A stretch of 64,000 bases of DNA, from NCBI GenBank assembly GCA_958446835.1, contig CAUCXT010000009.1:1-64000 (forward strand). The letters are read 5' to 3'. The notes beneath the pieces are model-generated. The model was not told the DNA's origin. It worked only from the letters and a program-made list of their open reading frames with translations, and did not search any database. A program made the translations under genes and the position numbers. Shown piece by piece: positions 34,425-43,262 of this stretch. This DNA is from an uncultured Eubacterium sp. (lineage in GTDB: Bacteria; Bacillota; Clostridia; Lachnospirales; Lachnospiraceae). Within the stretch, counting starts at the first letter, position 1. Each line of letters begins with the position of its first letter.

Positions 34425-35540
34425 ATGAAAAAATACATTGATGAGATTCCATTGATAATGAAGAATGACAGATCTCTCAATATACTGTTTGTCGGAATGG
34501 CGTTGTATTTTGCAGTATTGGGAATATTTAACGGACAGTATCTGCAGGCGGTGTATATGACGGTGTGCATTCTGGTCTACCTTGTGGGTGCAATGCTTGG
34601 TGGTATTAAGAAGTATCTACCGATGGTGCTTTCAATTATGTTTATTCCTGTTTTGGCAATTGCGGGGATACAGTTTTTGGTGAGCAGGACAATAAGTGAC
34701 GGATTTCTGAGCTTTGCCGCGGTTATCATGCTGTTTTCCATAGCGGGCTTTACAAATATAACAGGAGCAAAATGTGTTCCGTTTGCATTTGGAGTAATCG
34801 GAAGCATGTTTGTCTTTACAATTAATCAGGATAGTAACGGAATAATTATCTGTATTGGGATGATTATTGCTGCAATAATGGTACTTGATGCAACCTATAC
34901 GGCGGTATCAAAGTATGTATTAGTATGGTTTATGATGTTCTTTATCCTGAAAATGGTCGGTATAGTATTCTTTCTTAAGAATATTCCGATGAAGGATGGG
35001 CTTATGCAGATACTGGCAAAAAATGAGGGCTTATATGTTGTTCTGGTGATATTAGGATTTGCAAGCCTGCTTCTCAGGGAGAGACATCCGAGAATAAAGT
35101 CTGACAGGGATAAGAAGCATATTCCGTCTCTTAAGAGATGGCAGACTACCATAGGAATAACATTCGCGGTTTTATTTTTCTGGGGAATAATGAATATGAA
35201 TGATATCTTCGGAATGCAGCTGCATGATGGGACTAAGACGGTGACCACGGCATTGCTCTACATTTATGTGTATATCAATAATTTCGCGGGCGTTCTCGAC
35301 AATATTCTATCACAGTGCGGGTTCATAGCACTGTTTTTGACAATAGCACTTATGTGCGCCTTGGCATACAAGGCACTCAATGATTACAGAAAAAAGACGG
35401 CAATCGAAGATAAGCTTTTAGGACTTTTTATGATAGGATATATTGTGAGCTTTTTTTATCTGGACTTTTCTGTTCCTATGACAATTTTTGCCTCGCTTAT
35501 GGCGGGCTGCATAGTTAACGGAGATTATAAGGTTTCATAA
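34425..35540 (+). CDS. polytopic membrane protein of unknown function
   Basis: A 371-residue protein with about ten predicted membrane helices and a charged central loop (RLLRERHPRIKSDRDKKHIPSLKR, near residue 215-240). No signature motif recognised. It follows the GT-C-like gene by 18 bases with an AGGAG site and is the last gene of the glycan run, so a role in export or assembly of the surface glycan is plausible but unproven. A new promoter follows, at 35589. Confidence 0.6.
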   Translation: MKKYIDEIPLIMKNDRSLNILFVGMALYFAVLGIFNGQYLQAVYMTVCILVYLVGAMLGGIKKYLPMVLSIMFIPVLAIAGIQFLVSRTISDGFLSFAAVIMLFSIAGFTNITGAKCVPFAFGVIGSMFVFTINQDSNGIIICIGMIIAAIMVLDATYTAVSKYVLVWFMMFFILKMVGIVFFLKNIPMKDGLMQILAKNEGLYVVLVILGFASLLLRERHPRIKSDRDKKHIPSLKRWQTTIGITFAVLFFWGIMNMNDIFGMQLHDGTKTVTTALLYIYVYINNFAGVLDNILSQCGFIALFLTIALMCALAYKALNDYRKKTAIEDKLLGLFMIGYIVSFFYLDFSVPMTIFASLMAGCIVNGDYKVS

Positions 35541-35588
35541 TGGACTTGATGGAGAAAATGATAAATTTGAGAAAATTTGGCTTTTTGG

Positions 35589-35616
35589 TTGCATTTTTCT
35601 ATAAAAAAGCTATAAT
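35589..35616 (+). promoter_or_regulatory. sigma-A promoter of the zinc-ribbon protein gene
   Basis: TTGCAT (35589-35594), 16-base spacer, TATAAT (35611-35616), with a strong GGAGGA ribosome binding site downstream. Confidence 0.7.
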
Positions 35617-35662
35617 TTTTAGTATTAGGGAATTAACTATATAATGTATAAGGAGGAACAAA

Positions 35663-36535
35663 ATGGCATTTTGTGAAAATTGCGGAAGACCGCTTGCAGA
35701 TGGAGAAGTATGTAATTGCACCCAGAAAGCTGATGGTGGGAATGTTAATCAGAATGTGAGCACAGAGCAGCCGGTTGTGGATGGCGGAAAGAAGAAGGGA
35801 AAGAAAGGTCTTGTAATTGCTGTACTGGTACTTATAATCGCTGTTGCAGGAGGTATCGCTTTTTTCTTACATAGCGCGAATGCATATAAGAAGCCGATTG
35901 ACAGTATAGCAAGTGCTATAAATAAAAAGACTTCAAGTATAGATTCACTTGCGGTGACAGTACTTCCGGACTTCGCAGCGTCGGCATATAAGAAGGCTGT
36001 AAAGATTATGAAGACATCCGATGATTTTGCTGAGGGATATGATGAAGCTGAGCAGGCAATTCAGGAGTTTTATGATGAGCTTGATGACAGCTATGACAGT
36101 GGATGGAAGATTAAGTTTGACTATGCCGACAAGGAAAAGCTCGAAGATGATCAGCTTGAAAGCGTTGCTTCAACATATTCAAGACTTTACACAGCATACT
36201 TTGAGTCAGCTTGTGAAGAGATTGCAGGATATGATAAGTATGATTATGAGGACTTAGCGGATTCTCTTGGCATTTCAACATCAAAGGCAAAGGATTTATG
36301 TAAGGTAGCTGTTAACCTCATGAAGGAATTTAAAGACGTCAAGGTTACAGCTGGCTATACTCTTACAGGAAGAGTTGTTATAAGCGCCGGCAGTGATACC
36401 CTCTGGAAGTCCGACAAGATGACAGTGAAGGTTATCAAGCTTAACGGAAGCTGGATGATTGATTATTTATCTGTTATGGATGACCAGAATATAAGTATCT
36501 GGGATTTACAGCGCATACTTGGAAGTTATTATTAA
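35663..36535 (+). CDS. zinc-ribbon single-pass membrane protein
   Basis: A 290-residue protein: an N-terminal zinc ribbon (CENCGRPLADGEVCNC), a basic stretch, one membrane helix (about residues 49-68, GLVIAVLVLIIAVAGGIAFF), and an extracytoplasmic domain of about 220 residues. The outer domain is clearly homologous to that of the convergent gene at 36639-37505 (DQLESVASTYSRLYTAYFES aligns with DSQLAIIYNEIEAQSTAYQQ, and LADSLGISTSKAKDLC with FADSMGISYRRASSLC). Its function is unknown. Such zinc-ribbon anchors are common in Clostridia surface-linked proteins. Confidence 0.75.
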   Translation: MAFCENCGRPLADGEVCNCTQKADGGNVNQNVSTEQPVVDGGKKKGKKGLVIAVLVLIIAVAGGIAFFLHSANAYKKPIDSIASAINKKTSSIDSLAVTVLPDFAASAYKKAVKIMKTSDDFAEGYDEAEQAIQEFYDELDDSYDSGWKIKFDYADKEKLEDDQLESVASTYSRLYTAYFESACEEIAGYDKYDYEDLADSLGISTSKAKDLCKVAVNLMKEFKDVKVTAGYTLTGRVVISAGSDTLWKSDKMTVKVIKLNGSWMIDYLSVMDDQNISIWDLQRILGSYY

Positions 36536-36563
36536 GCCGTTAATACAGATTAATAGCCATATA

Positions 36564-36598
36564 AAAAGAACCATGTTCGTACCGGACATGGTTCTTTT
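36564..36598. terminator. bidirectional terminator between the convergent paralogues
   Basis: A perfect 13-bp stem (36564-36576 / 36586-36598, arm AAAAGAACCATGT) is T-rich on both exits. Confidence 0.8.
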
Positions 36599-36638
36599 CA
36601 TACACGGAAATCAATTGAGGTAAAGTGGATTATCACAA

Positions 36639-37505
36639 TTAACGTACAGTCTTAATGTAATTGTTGTAGATATCCCAGAGAATATCATTGTCTGCCAATG
36701 AGTCTATTCCGGTTGCAAGTCTTACTCCATCCTCCCTGCCATCATAGATACACCATTTTCCGTTAAATTTAATCACTGCAAGAGTTAGTTTTTCTGTCTT
36801 ATCTACGGTTTCGCCTGCTTTGTTGTAGAGAACATATCTGCCGGTAATGTAGTAGCCTGAGCTTACGTTGAATTTTATGTAGCTCTCACAGCGGGAACGT
36901 ATTATATCACATAGTGATGAAGCACGTCTGTAGGAGATTCCCATGGAATCGGCGAAGGTCTGGATGTCCTCTTTTCCCATATTGTCGATAGCGTCAATTA
37001 TCTGCTGATAGGCTGTGGATTGAGCTTCAATCTCATTATATATAATGGCAAGCTGGCTGTCATCCATCTTGTCCTTAGTTCCCGTTGTATCGAACTTCAT
37101 TTTTATGTCGCTTCCACCCGAGGCGGCATTGTCACGATAATATTCCTCAAGCTGCGTTGGAAGATTTTCAAAATAATCGTAATAGGTGTCTGAGTTGACA
37201 ATTATCTTGTATGCCTGATTGTAGGCTTTTCTGTCCGATGATGAATAGATAAGCTTTAACAGCTTGTTGGTATCTGTTTCACGATTGTTATAAATGCTGC
37301 AGATGTCTCTTACAGGCCGCATATAGTCGACATTGCGTATCAGGGCAAATATGCCGAAGGAGGCAGCGCATATAAGAATGACGGTGAGAGCTGCTATTAC
37401 TATTTTTTTGGCAGGGCTTGCTTTGGCTTCGGCGGTGTCTTTATGATGGTGGTGATGATGCGGCTGTAGGCTTTCATTTTCATGTATTTCGTTTTCAGTG
37501 TTCAT
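36639..37505 (-). CDS. single-pass membrane protein with natural hexahistidine run, paralogue of 35663-36535
   Basis: A 288-residue protein with a cytoplasmic N-terminus containing SLQPHHHHHHKD (six consecutive His, residues 17-22), one membrane helix (IVIAALTVILICAASFGIFAL), and an extracytoplasmic domain homologous to the gene on the other side of the terminator. Where the paralogue has a zinc ribbon, this one has a His run, so both may bind metal at the same place. It overlaps the upstream TetR gene by 11 bases and is probably co-translated with it, suggesting that the regulator controls it. Function unknown. Confidence 0.72.
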   Translation of the reverse strand: MNTENEIHENESLQPHHHHHHKDTAEAKASPAKKIVIAALTVILICAASFGIFALIRNVDYMRPVRDICSIYNNRETDTNKLLKLIYSSSDRKAYNQAYKIIVNSDTYYDYFENLPTQLEEYYRDNAASGGSDIKMKFDTTGTKDKMDDSQLAIIYNEIEAQSTAYQQIIDAIDNMGKEDIQTFADSMGISYRRASSLCDIIRSRCESYIKFNVSSGYYITGRYVLYNKAGETVDKTEKLTLAVIKFNGKWCIYDGREDGVRLATGIDSLADNDILWDIYNNYIKTVR

Positions 37506-38136
37506 GTTCTTCCTCCGTAATAGCGTGACTTTCTATAATATAGTTGATGGTGTTGTAAAGGTATGGCTTAAGACCATCAATATCCAATGGGTCATTGTAG
37601 AGAATGGCACTGTAGGATATTGAACTGATAAGCTCTATTATCATGAAAAGCATTATCTCAGGTTCCTTAAACTGTATACCGGAACGCTCGATGAGTGAAT
37701 AGTACGCCTGCCGGAAATCTATTGAATCATCGGAGCTGTTGGTTGTAAGAGCCTTTTTGAAAATAGCCCAGCTTAAGTTCTTTGATATAAAGGTTAGCAG
37801 AGCTTTATTTTCGGTGAACTGGTTGATGACGTTGTCCGCAATAAAGAGAAATGTCTTCTTGAAACATTCAAGCCCTGAGTACTGTTCCTCAATCCGGGAC
37901 TGCTTTAAAGCCTCCAATGCTTTGCTTAGAACAAGTCCGGACTGGTGGCTTATAAGCTTATTGCGGATATCGTATTTATCCTTGAAATAGAGATAGAATG
38001 TTCCCTTTGCAATGCCTGCCTGTTCCGATATCTCAGAAATGCTTGTCTTGTTGACCCCCTTTGTTGTGAACAGCTCAAATGCTGTGTTAAGCAGTGAGAG
38101 CCTTTTATGTTGTTTATTCTCTTCGGCCTTACCCAT
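37495..38136 (-). CDS. TetR/AcrR family transcriptional regulator
   Basis: A 213-residue TetR-type repressor. The N-terminal helix-turn-helix is intact (TAFELFTTKGVNKTSISEISEQAGIAKGTFYLYFKDKYDI). The ligand-binding half is family-specific and not assigned. It is transcribed divergently from the 902-residue repeat protein and overlaps the downstream His-run membrane protein, so both are candidate targets. A sigma-A promoter, TTGAAA-N16-TAAAAT, is seen on the minus strand at 38196-38169. Confidence 0.9.
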   Translation of the reverse strand: MGKAEENKQHKRLSLLNTAFELFTTKGVNKTSISEISEQAGIAKGTFYLYFKDKYDIRNKLISHQSGLVLSKALEALKQSRIEEQYSGLECFKKTFLFIADNVINQFTENKALLTFISKNLSWAIFKKALTTNSSDDSIDFRQAYYSLIERSGIQFKEPEIMLFMIIELISSISYSAILYNDPLDIDGLKPYLYNTINYIIESHAITEEEHEH

Positions 38137-38168
38137 AACGACGTTCCTTTCAAAATAACTCTTCTACT

Positions 38169-38196
38169 ATTTTACCCCATTTCAGCTTTTTTTCAA
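38169..38196 (-). promoter_or_regulatory. promoter of the TetR-membrane protein pair
   Basis: On the minus strand TTGAAA (38196-38191), 16-base spacer, TAAAAT (38174-38169). AAAGGA follows before the TetR start. Confidence 0.6.
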
Positions 38197-38270
38197 ATTA
38201 AAAATTATTATTTTTTAAAATAAGATGCGGTAAAGCTTATAAATTCAATATGAAATAGCTGGAAAAGTGT

Positions 38271-38298
38271 TTGAGCAGGTGTTACAATAATATATTAT
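38271..38298 (+). promoter_or_regulatory. candidate promoter of the repeat-protein gene
   Basis: TTGAGC (38271-38276), 16-base spacer, TATTAT (38293-38298), about 60 bases before the start. Confidence 0.5.
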
Positions 38299-38359
38299 AG
38301 TGTTTTAAGGATTACGGCAGACTGTATACATTAATGGTTGAAGGAAGGGTAAGCAGATA

Positions 38360-41068
38360 ATGATTGTACTAAAGAGCACAGCAGAGCTGCACCTTGTTTT
38401 TAATAAATTGATTAAGACACTTTCTGTTCCGGTTGAATGGAATGGGAATTTTGTCATTTCCGGTAATTTTTTGATACTTCCCGGAAAGGAGCGCTCGGTC
38501 ATATTTAATTATGATACAAGAAGGGTGACTACCAATCTTTCGGATGATAAGCTTAGTCGGAAAATACCGGAGCCTATCAGTGAAGGCTCGGGTCTTATAA
38601 ATATTTTTAACCTTGTGCTCTACGCATTCGGAAAGTGGGGAGCGCTTAAGGGGATAACGGTTGAGAAGGATTATAAGAAGATAAATACGCTTTTCGGCGC
38701 GGTGTTCGGCGCCTATGGTGTGTCGGCTGATTATACTGAACAGCACTGCTTCTGGTATAAAGATGGAACCAGAATTAGTTATGAGGATGTAATCCAGCTT
38801 GCAATTGAGAGTGAACACAGACAGCCTGAGCCTGAGGAGGACATAGAGGAGGAGACAGGTCTGTGGCACAGCACAACTTGGAAGATTGATAACCGGAGCT
38901 TCACATTCGAGAAGCTGTCGATGGCACAGCGCAGAAAAGGGAGAATAGGACATAACTTTTACAAGGTAGGCTATGCCTGCCCGCGCTGCGGGGAGAAGCT
39001 GTATATGGCGTCCTTTTCCGGCAAGGAAAAGCCTGTTATCGACACGGTGGAGGGACGTGTACAGCTTGCGCGCGCCTTCTTCTGTCCGGACTGTGTCATA
39101 TTCTATACTCCACTTCCGGAAGCCGGACTTGAGGATGAGGAGGTCTACTATCTGGATTTTGATGGTGATAAGACTGCCGGCAATGACTATATGGAGATGC
39201 TTGGAAGGCTGGGAACAAGGGAAGTCAATGGTGATTTTAACAAATATGTTGACCGCGTCAATGATGAAGGCAAAACAACAACCGGACAGTCACTTAACGG
39301 AATCGACAAGGGAATAAGGGATGATAGAAGGAACTTAAACGGAATCGATAAGGGAATCAGTGATGATAGAAGGAACCTGAACGGAATCGATAAGGGAATC
39401 ATCGATGAGCGAAGAAATCTTAACGGAATCGATAAGGGGATAAAGGATGATAGAAGAAGCCTAAACGGAATCGATAAGGGAATCATCGATGAGCGAAGAA
39501 ATCTTAACGGAATCGATAAGGGGATAAAGGATGATAGAAGAAGCCTAAACGGAATTGATAAGGGAATCAGTGATGACAGAAGGAACCTGAACGGAATCGA
39601 CAAGGGTATAAGCGATGACAGAAGGAGCTTAAACGGAATCGATAAGGGAATAAACGATGACAGAAGGAATCTGAACGGAATCGATAAAGGAATAAAGGAT
39701 GATAGAAGAAGCCTAAACGGAGTCGATAAGGGTATAAGCGATGACCGCAGAAGCCTTAACGGAATAAGGAAGTTCGATGATGAGGATGAGCAGATATCCG
39801 ATAAGACCTTCGACAATTCAGACAAAGAGGATGTTTTTGACACTGTACATGAGGAAAATGTTTTAAGTGCAGCTACAGGTAGCTCCGGGGAGGTACGCAC
39901 ATATAGGAAAGAAGCTTTGCATGGACACTCCGATGAGAAAACAACGGTAAGAAAAAGGAAATTAGGAATAGGACGGTTAGCTAAGATATTTAAGTCATTT
40001 AGCTTATTTAAACAGTTCAGACATAAGGGCTATGGGAAAGCTTCCGAGGAGGCTTCGAACGAAGAGCCGTACATGAACGCGGAACGGACAAGTGCTTCGG
40101 GTGTAATACCGGTTCCCGATGAGAAAACAGAATACATTGGGAGAGAGGACGCGGCAAGCCATCCAGTTCAGAGAAAGAAGCTTGATGAACTTCTGGAGAA
40201 AACCGAAAATACCACAAGAAAAGATTTCGTCGATTTAATTGCTAAGATAAAGGCGGGTCATTTTAACAAGGATGTGGAAAAGGAATACGTCGATAAATTG
40301 CAGGAGAGCATAGCAGAGCTTGACCGGAGGCGTATAGATGAAGCCTGTGAGGGCTACCTTGATTATAATGGTGAAGAACTTGAGCGACTTTATAATATGA
40401 TAGAGGAAGAAGAGTTTTTACCGGAGATTAAGAAAGCAGCACTTGACAATGTATCCGGAAGATTATGGAAAATAAGAAATGAGGAAGCAGAGCTTCTTGT
40501 AAAACGTATTAAAAAGAATCTGGGTGAAAATGGTGTGTCCGAGAATCCGGCATTGTATTTTTATCCGGCAAGGGAGGTACTTGAAGGAAAAGAGGACGCA
40601 CATGTCAAAGAACATATTGGGTGTGCTGTGGGTTCGTATGCACCGGGTCTTGGTGAGTTCGAATATTCTATTATTATGGAGGATACAACTAAGAGACAGA
40701 ACGGAAAACGAGGTATGTTTATAACACCGGATGCCATATATTATGGTAATTTTTACACGTATGGACATATAATGGCGGAAAATATTGAAAGAATTGAGTC
40801 TTCTACTGGATTTATGGGCAGGTATGTGGTAGTATATCTTGACGATGGCTCAAAAGTACGGCTTTCAAGTACAGTGACTAAGGATGAACTTGAAGGATAT
40901 GCCCGGACATTGAATGATTTTGTTGCATATCTTAAACAAAAACCATTTTCAAGAAAGGAGAAGTATCTGGCAAAGGAAAGCCACGATGTGATATGCTGCT
41001 TCAGGTGCGGCTATGTGTATAAAAATATGAAGGAATGCCCGAAATGCGGGTATAAGTTTAATATGTAG
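38360..41068 (+). CDS. large zinc-ribbon protein with eleven 14-residue tandem repeats
   Basis: A 902-residue protein with no membrane segment. Residues 1 to about 150 are an unrecognised domain. A Cys4 site (C207-PRC ... FFCPDC) follows. Residues 311-464 are eleven tandem copies of N/S-LNGIDKGI-x-D-D/E-RR plus a partial copy. Then come a low-complexity acidic/basic linker, a helical region (about 600-715), a compact domain with FITPDAIYYGNFYTYGHIMAENIERIE resembling a PH-like fold, and a C-terminal zinc ribbon (C880-x2-C883, C893-x2-C896). The start has AAGGAAGGG upstream. It is divergent from a TetR gene. Function unknown; a scaffold or stress-linked protein is only a guess. Confidence 0.7.
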   Translation: MIVLKSTAELHLVFNKLIKTLSVPVEWNGNFVISGNFLILPGKERSVIFNYDTRRVTTNLSDDKLSRKIPEPISEGSGLINIFNLVLYAFGKWGALKGITVEKDYKKINTLFGAVFGAYGVSADYTEQHCFWYKDGTRISYEDVIQLAIESEHRQPEPEEDIEEETGLWHSTTWKIDNRSFTFEKLSMAQRRKGRIGHNFYKVGYACPRCGEKLYMASFSGKEKPVIDTVEGRVQLARAFFCPDCVIFYTPLPEAGLEDEEVYYLDFDGDKTAGNDYMEMLGRLGTREVNGDFNKYVDRVNDEGKTTTGQSLNGIDKGIRDDRRNLNGIDKGISDDRRNLNGIDKGIIDERRNLNGIDKGIKDDRRSLNGIDKGIIDERRNLNGIDKGIKDDRRSLNGIDKGISDDRRNLNGIDKGISDDRRSLNGIDKGINDDRRNLNGIDKGIKDDRRSLNGVDKGISDDRRSLNGIRKFDDEDEQISDKTFDNSDKEDVFDTVHEENVLSAATGSSGEVRTYRKEALHGHSDEKTTVRKRKLGIGRLAKIFKSFSLFKQFRHKGYGKASEEASNEEPYMNAERTSASGVIPVPDEKTEYIGREDAASHPVQRKKLDELLEKTENTTRKDFVDLIAKIKAGHFNKDVEKEYVDKLQESIAELDRRRIDEACEGYLDYNGEELERLYNMIEEEEFLPEIKKAALDNVSGRLWKIRNEEAELLVKRIKKNLGENGVSENPALYFYPAREVLEGKEDAHVKEHIGCAVGSYAPGLGEFEYSIIMEDTTKRQNGKRGMFITPDAIYYGNFYTYGHIMAENIERIESSTGFMGRYVVVYLDDGSKVRLSSTVTKDELEGYARTLNDFVAYLKQKPFSRKEKYLAKESHDVICCFRCGYVYKNMKECPKCGYKFNM
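39290..39769 (+). repeat. 42-bp coding tandem repeat array
   Basis: Eleven in-frame 42-bp units and a partial twelfth. An 84-bp block is duplicated exactly (39383-39466 and 39467-39550), a sign of recent unequal exchange or slippage. Copy number is expected to vary between strains. Confidence 0.92.
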
Positions 41069-41123
41069 GGATTTTGCACTATAAGAATTTTTAACCTACT
41101 TAAAGTGTGTGGAGGATGAAAGT

Positions 41124-42983
41124 ATGACGTCTGGTAATAAAGGTGACGTAAAAGAAAATACTTCAAGATATGTTGGTGTAACCGACATAAAGAAGGAATG
41201 TAGGATTCTTTATTTGGCATGCGCTGTGCTGCATGCGATGATGGCTCTTTGCTTTATGGAGCTTAAGATAAATGTTATGACGTATGAGAGTGTTGCGGCG
41301 GCAATATTCTATCTTATTGGAGCAATGCAAATATATAATTCCAGACATACAAGAAGATGGATTATTATGTTTGTCATAGAGATACTTCTCGATGCTGTGT
41401 TAGGACAGCTTGTGCTTGGATGGGGATATGGATATATATTATATGGAATAATGCTTATTCCTATAGTGTACTATTTCTTTTATCTCGACAATCAGACACA
41501 GAAGTCACATGTGCCTCATTATATTGCGGTTGTGGACCTGCTTGTTGTGACATCAACGGCACTTATTGGCGAAGAGTATAATCTGGTTCCGTATATCGGA
41601 AAAAATACTGTTCTGGGAATTTTTATGGCAAACGCCTTGTTTTCGATAGTTGCGCTGATTTTTTACTGCAGCAGGTTCATATCGGAAATACATAGCAAGA
41701 CAAGGCACCTTGCATACAGGGCGGACTATGATATGCTCACAGGTGTGCTTAACAGAGAGTGCTTTATAAGCAGAGCCGGTAAGGTATTGAAGAACAATCT
41801 TGATACCGAATATATTATGGTATGTTCTGATGTCAAGGATTTTAAAATGATAAATGACATATATGGTGATGAGGTCGGTGACAGGGTTCTTGTAAAGGAA
41901 GCTGAACTTATTACACGCGTTGCGGGACCACAGGCTGTGACTGGAAGAATAGGCGGTGACCGATTTGCATTATGCATGCCTAGGGAACATTTCAATGAGG
42001 CGCAGTTTATAGATAATATCATTGAGATGAAGAAGGAGTTCTCAACAGGATATTACCAGATGTTTATATACATAGGCGTATATGACATAAAGGATAAGAA
42101 TGAACCGGTAGGAAATATGTGTGACAAGGCAAATATGGCAATTAAGTGCATGAAGGGTAATTACCAGAGGGCTGTTGCATACTATGACGAGGCGATTCTT
42201 GAGAAGGAGCTTGAACAGAAAAGGCTTATTGCCGAATTCGACCGTGCACTTGAGAACAATGAATTCTGCGTTTATCTCCAGCCACAGACAGATGCGGATG
42301 GGCTGTGCCATGGCGCGGAGGCTCTTGTGAGATGGGCACATCCTAAGAGCGGACTTATGTCTCCGGGTTCATTCGTGGACTGTTATGAGAGATGCGGCCT
42401 GATACATAGACTTGATGAATATGTATGGGAGGAAGCCGTTAAGACATTAAGACGCTGGATGGATTTGGGACGTCCTGATTTACATATTTCCATAAATATT
42501 TCAGCGAAAGATTTCTTCTATCTGGATGTATATGAGGTTATCATGGGGCTTGTGAAAAAATACAATGTCAACATTCAGAATCTCCGCCTCGAACTTACGG
42601 AGACGGCGGTTGTCAATGAAAATGACAACATGGAGGTTATACGCAAGCTGCATGATGCGGGATTTATTATTGAGATAGATGATTTCGGAAGTGGATATTC
42701 ATCACTTAATATGTTGAAGGATATATGCAGTGATGTTCTTAAGATTGACCGTGAGTTCCTGCACGAAACTGAGAATGCGGTCAGAAGCAAGGATATTCTT
42801 GAAGAGATTATAAGACTTTCTAACAGAATGAACATGACAGTAATCACAGAAGGAGTCGAGACAAGGGAACAGGTGGATATGCTGACAGATATGGGCTGCC
42901 GTGTATTTCAGGGGTATTATTTCTCGAAGCCTATTCCTATACATGAGTTTGAAAACAAATATAATGTTGTGCAGGGGGCTTAA
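41124..42983 (+). CDS. membrane GGDEF-EAL protein (c-di-GMP phosphodiesterase, degenerate cyclase)
   Basis: A 619-residue protein: about six membrane helices (residues 30-190), a GGDEF domain (YDMLTGVLNRECF ... GGDRF at 277-281), and an EAL domain with EALVRW at 399-404, ELTETAVVNENDN, EIDDFGSGYSSL, LKIDREF and ITEGVET, all catalytic residues in place. The cyclase signature is altered at its fourth position (GGDRF), so that domain is probably inactive or a GTP sensor, leaving c-di-GMP hydrolysis as the likely activity. ATG 41124 has GGAGG upstream; a GTG at 41109 is in frame. Confidence 0.92.
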   Translation: MTSGNKGDVKENTSRYVGVTDIKKECRILYLACAVLHAMMALCFMELKINVMTYESVAAAIFYLIGAMQIYNSRHTRRWIIMFVIEILLDAVLGQLVLGWGYGYILYGIMLIPIVYYFFYLDNQTQKSHVPHYIAVVDLLVVTSTALIGEEYNLVPYIGKNTVLGIFMANALFSIVALIFYCSRFISEIHSKTRHLAYRADYDMLTGVLNRECFISRAGKVLKNNLDTEYIMVCSDVKDFKMINDIYGDEVGDRVLVKEAELITRVAGPQAVTGRIGGDRFALCMPREHFNEAQFIDNIIEMKKEFSTGYYQMFIYIGVYDIKDKNEPVGNMCDKANMAIKCMKGNYQRAVAYYDEAILEKELEQKRLIAEFDRALENNEFCVYLQPQTDADGLCHGAEALVRWAHPKSGLMSPGSFVDCYERCGLIHRLDEYVWEEAVKTLRRWMDLGRPDLHISINISAKDFFYLDVYEVIMGLVKKYNVNIQNLRLELTETAVVNENDNMEVIRKLHDAGFIIEIDDFGSGYSSLNMLKDICSDVLKIDREFLHETENAVRSKDILEEIIRLSNRMNMTVITEGVETREQVDMLTDMGCRVFQGYYFSKPIPIHEFENKYNVVQGA

Positions 42984-43175
42984 TTAAATAGCAGACAGTT
43001 TGAAAGAGCGTGCCGGTTGGCATGCTCTTTTTGTTTGCGTTTAATCCTGCCATTACTCGACCGTTATTTTTTTAAGGAATATATCAGATAAAGTACAGAA
43101 ATCAAGCGCGAATGCTAAATACATCTAATAAATAAAAAATATAGCGAATATATTTGTACAAAGTGCATAAAAACA
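42984..43175. other. intergenic region with terminator
   Basis: No gene seen. It holds the terminator at 43003-43033, then AT-rich sequence leading to the operator/promoter of the alpha-galactoside locus. Confidence 0.6.
43003..43033 (+). terminator. terminator of the GGDEF-EAL gene
   Basis: AGAGCGTGCC-ggtt-GGCATGCTCT followed by TTTTTG; 10-bp stem with one mismatch. Confidence 0.8.
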
Positions 43176-43203
43176 GGAAACTAAAATCGTAAAATTAGTT
43201 TCT
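43176..43203. promoter_or_regulatory. operator palindrome 1 of the TetR gene
   Basis: GGAAACT (43176-43182) and AGTTTCT (43197-43203) separated by 14 bases; extended inverted repeat GAAACTAA/TTAGTTTC. It ends at the -35 element. Confidence 0.65.
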
Positions 43204-43231
43204 TGCTGGGACACAGATAATATGCTACAAT
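43203..43231 (+). promoter_or_regulatory. extended -10 promoter of the alpha-galactoside operon
   Basis: TTGCTG (43203-43208), 17-base spacer ending TGC, TACAAT (43226-43231). It lies exactly between two operator palindromes. Confidence 0.65.
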
Positions 43232-43234
43232 TTA

Positions 43235-43262
43235 GGAAACTGAAACAATGAAAATAGTTTCC
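43235..43262. promoter_or_regulatory. operator palindrome 2 of the TetR gene
   Basis: GGAAACT (43235-43241), 14 bases, AGTTTCC (43256-43262): same 7-14-7 layout as operator 1, centred 59 bp downstream and covering the expected transcription start. A leader hairpin (43292-43321) follows. Confidence 0.65.

Noticed and set aside
21606..35540. Glycan cluster as a recently acquired genomic island
   Set aside because: No integrase, tRNA or flanking repeats, and no obvious shift in base composition by eye. Transfer remains possible but is not supported by the sequence.
37430..37460. Hexahistidine run as cloning-vector contamination
   Set aside because: It lies within a natural gene with a homologous partner and normal flanking sequence; no tag linker or vector sequence is present.
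39290..39769. Regular 42-bp repeats as a possible CRISPR array
   Set aside because: Units are contiguous without unique spacers, all in frame within a long coding sequence, and encode a regular peptide.
39187..39900. Minus-strand frame with a Leu/Ser/Pro-rich repeat protein (about 237 residues)
   Set aside because: It is the antisense shadow of the tandem repeat on the plus strand, with no ribosome binding site or family match.
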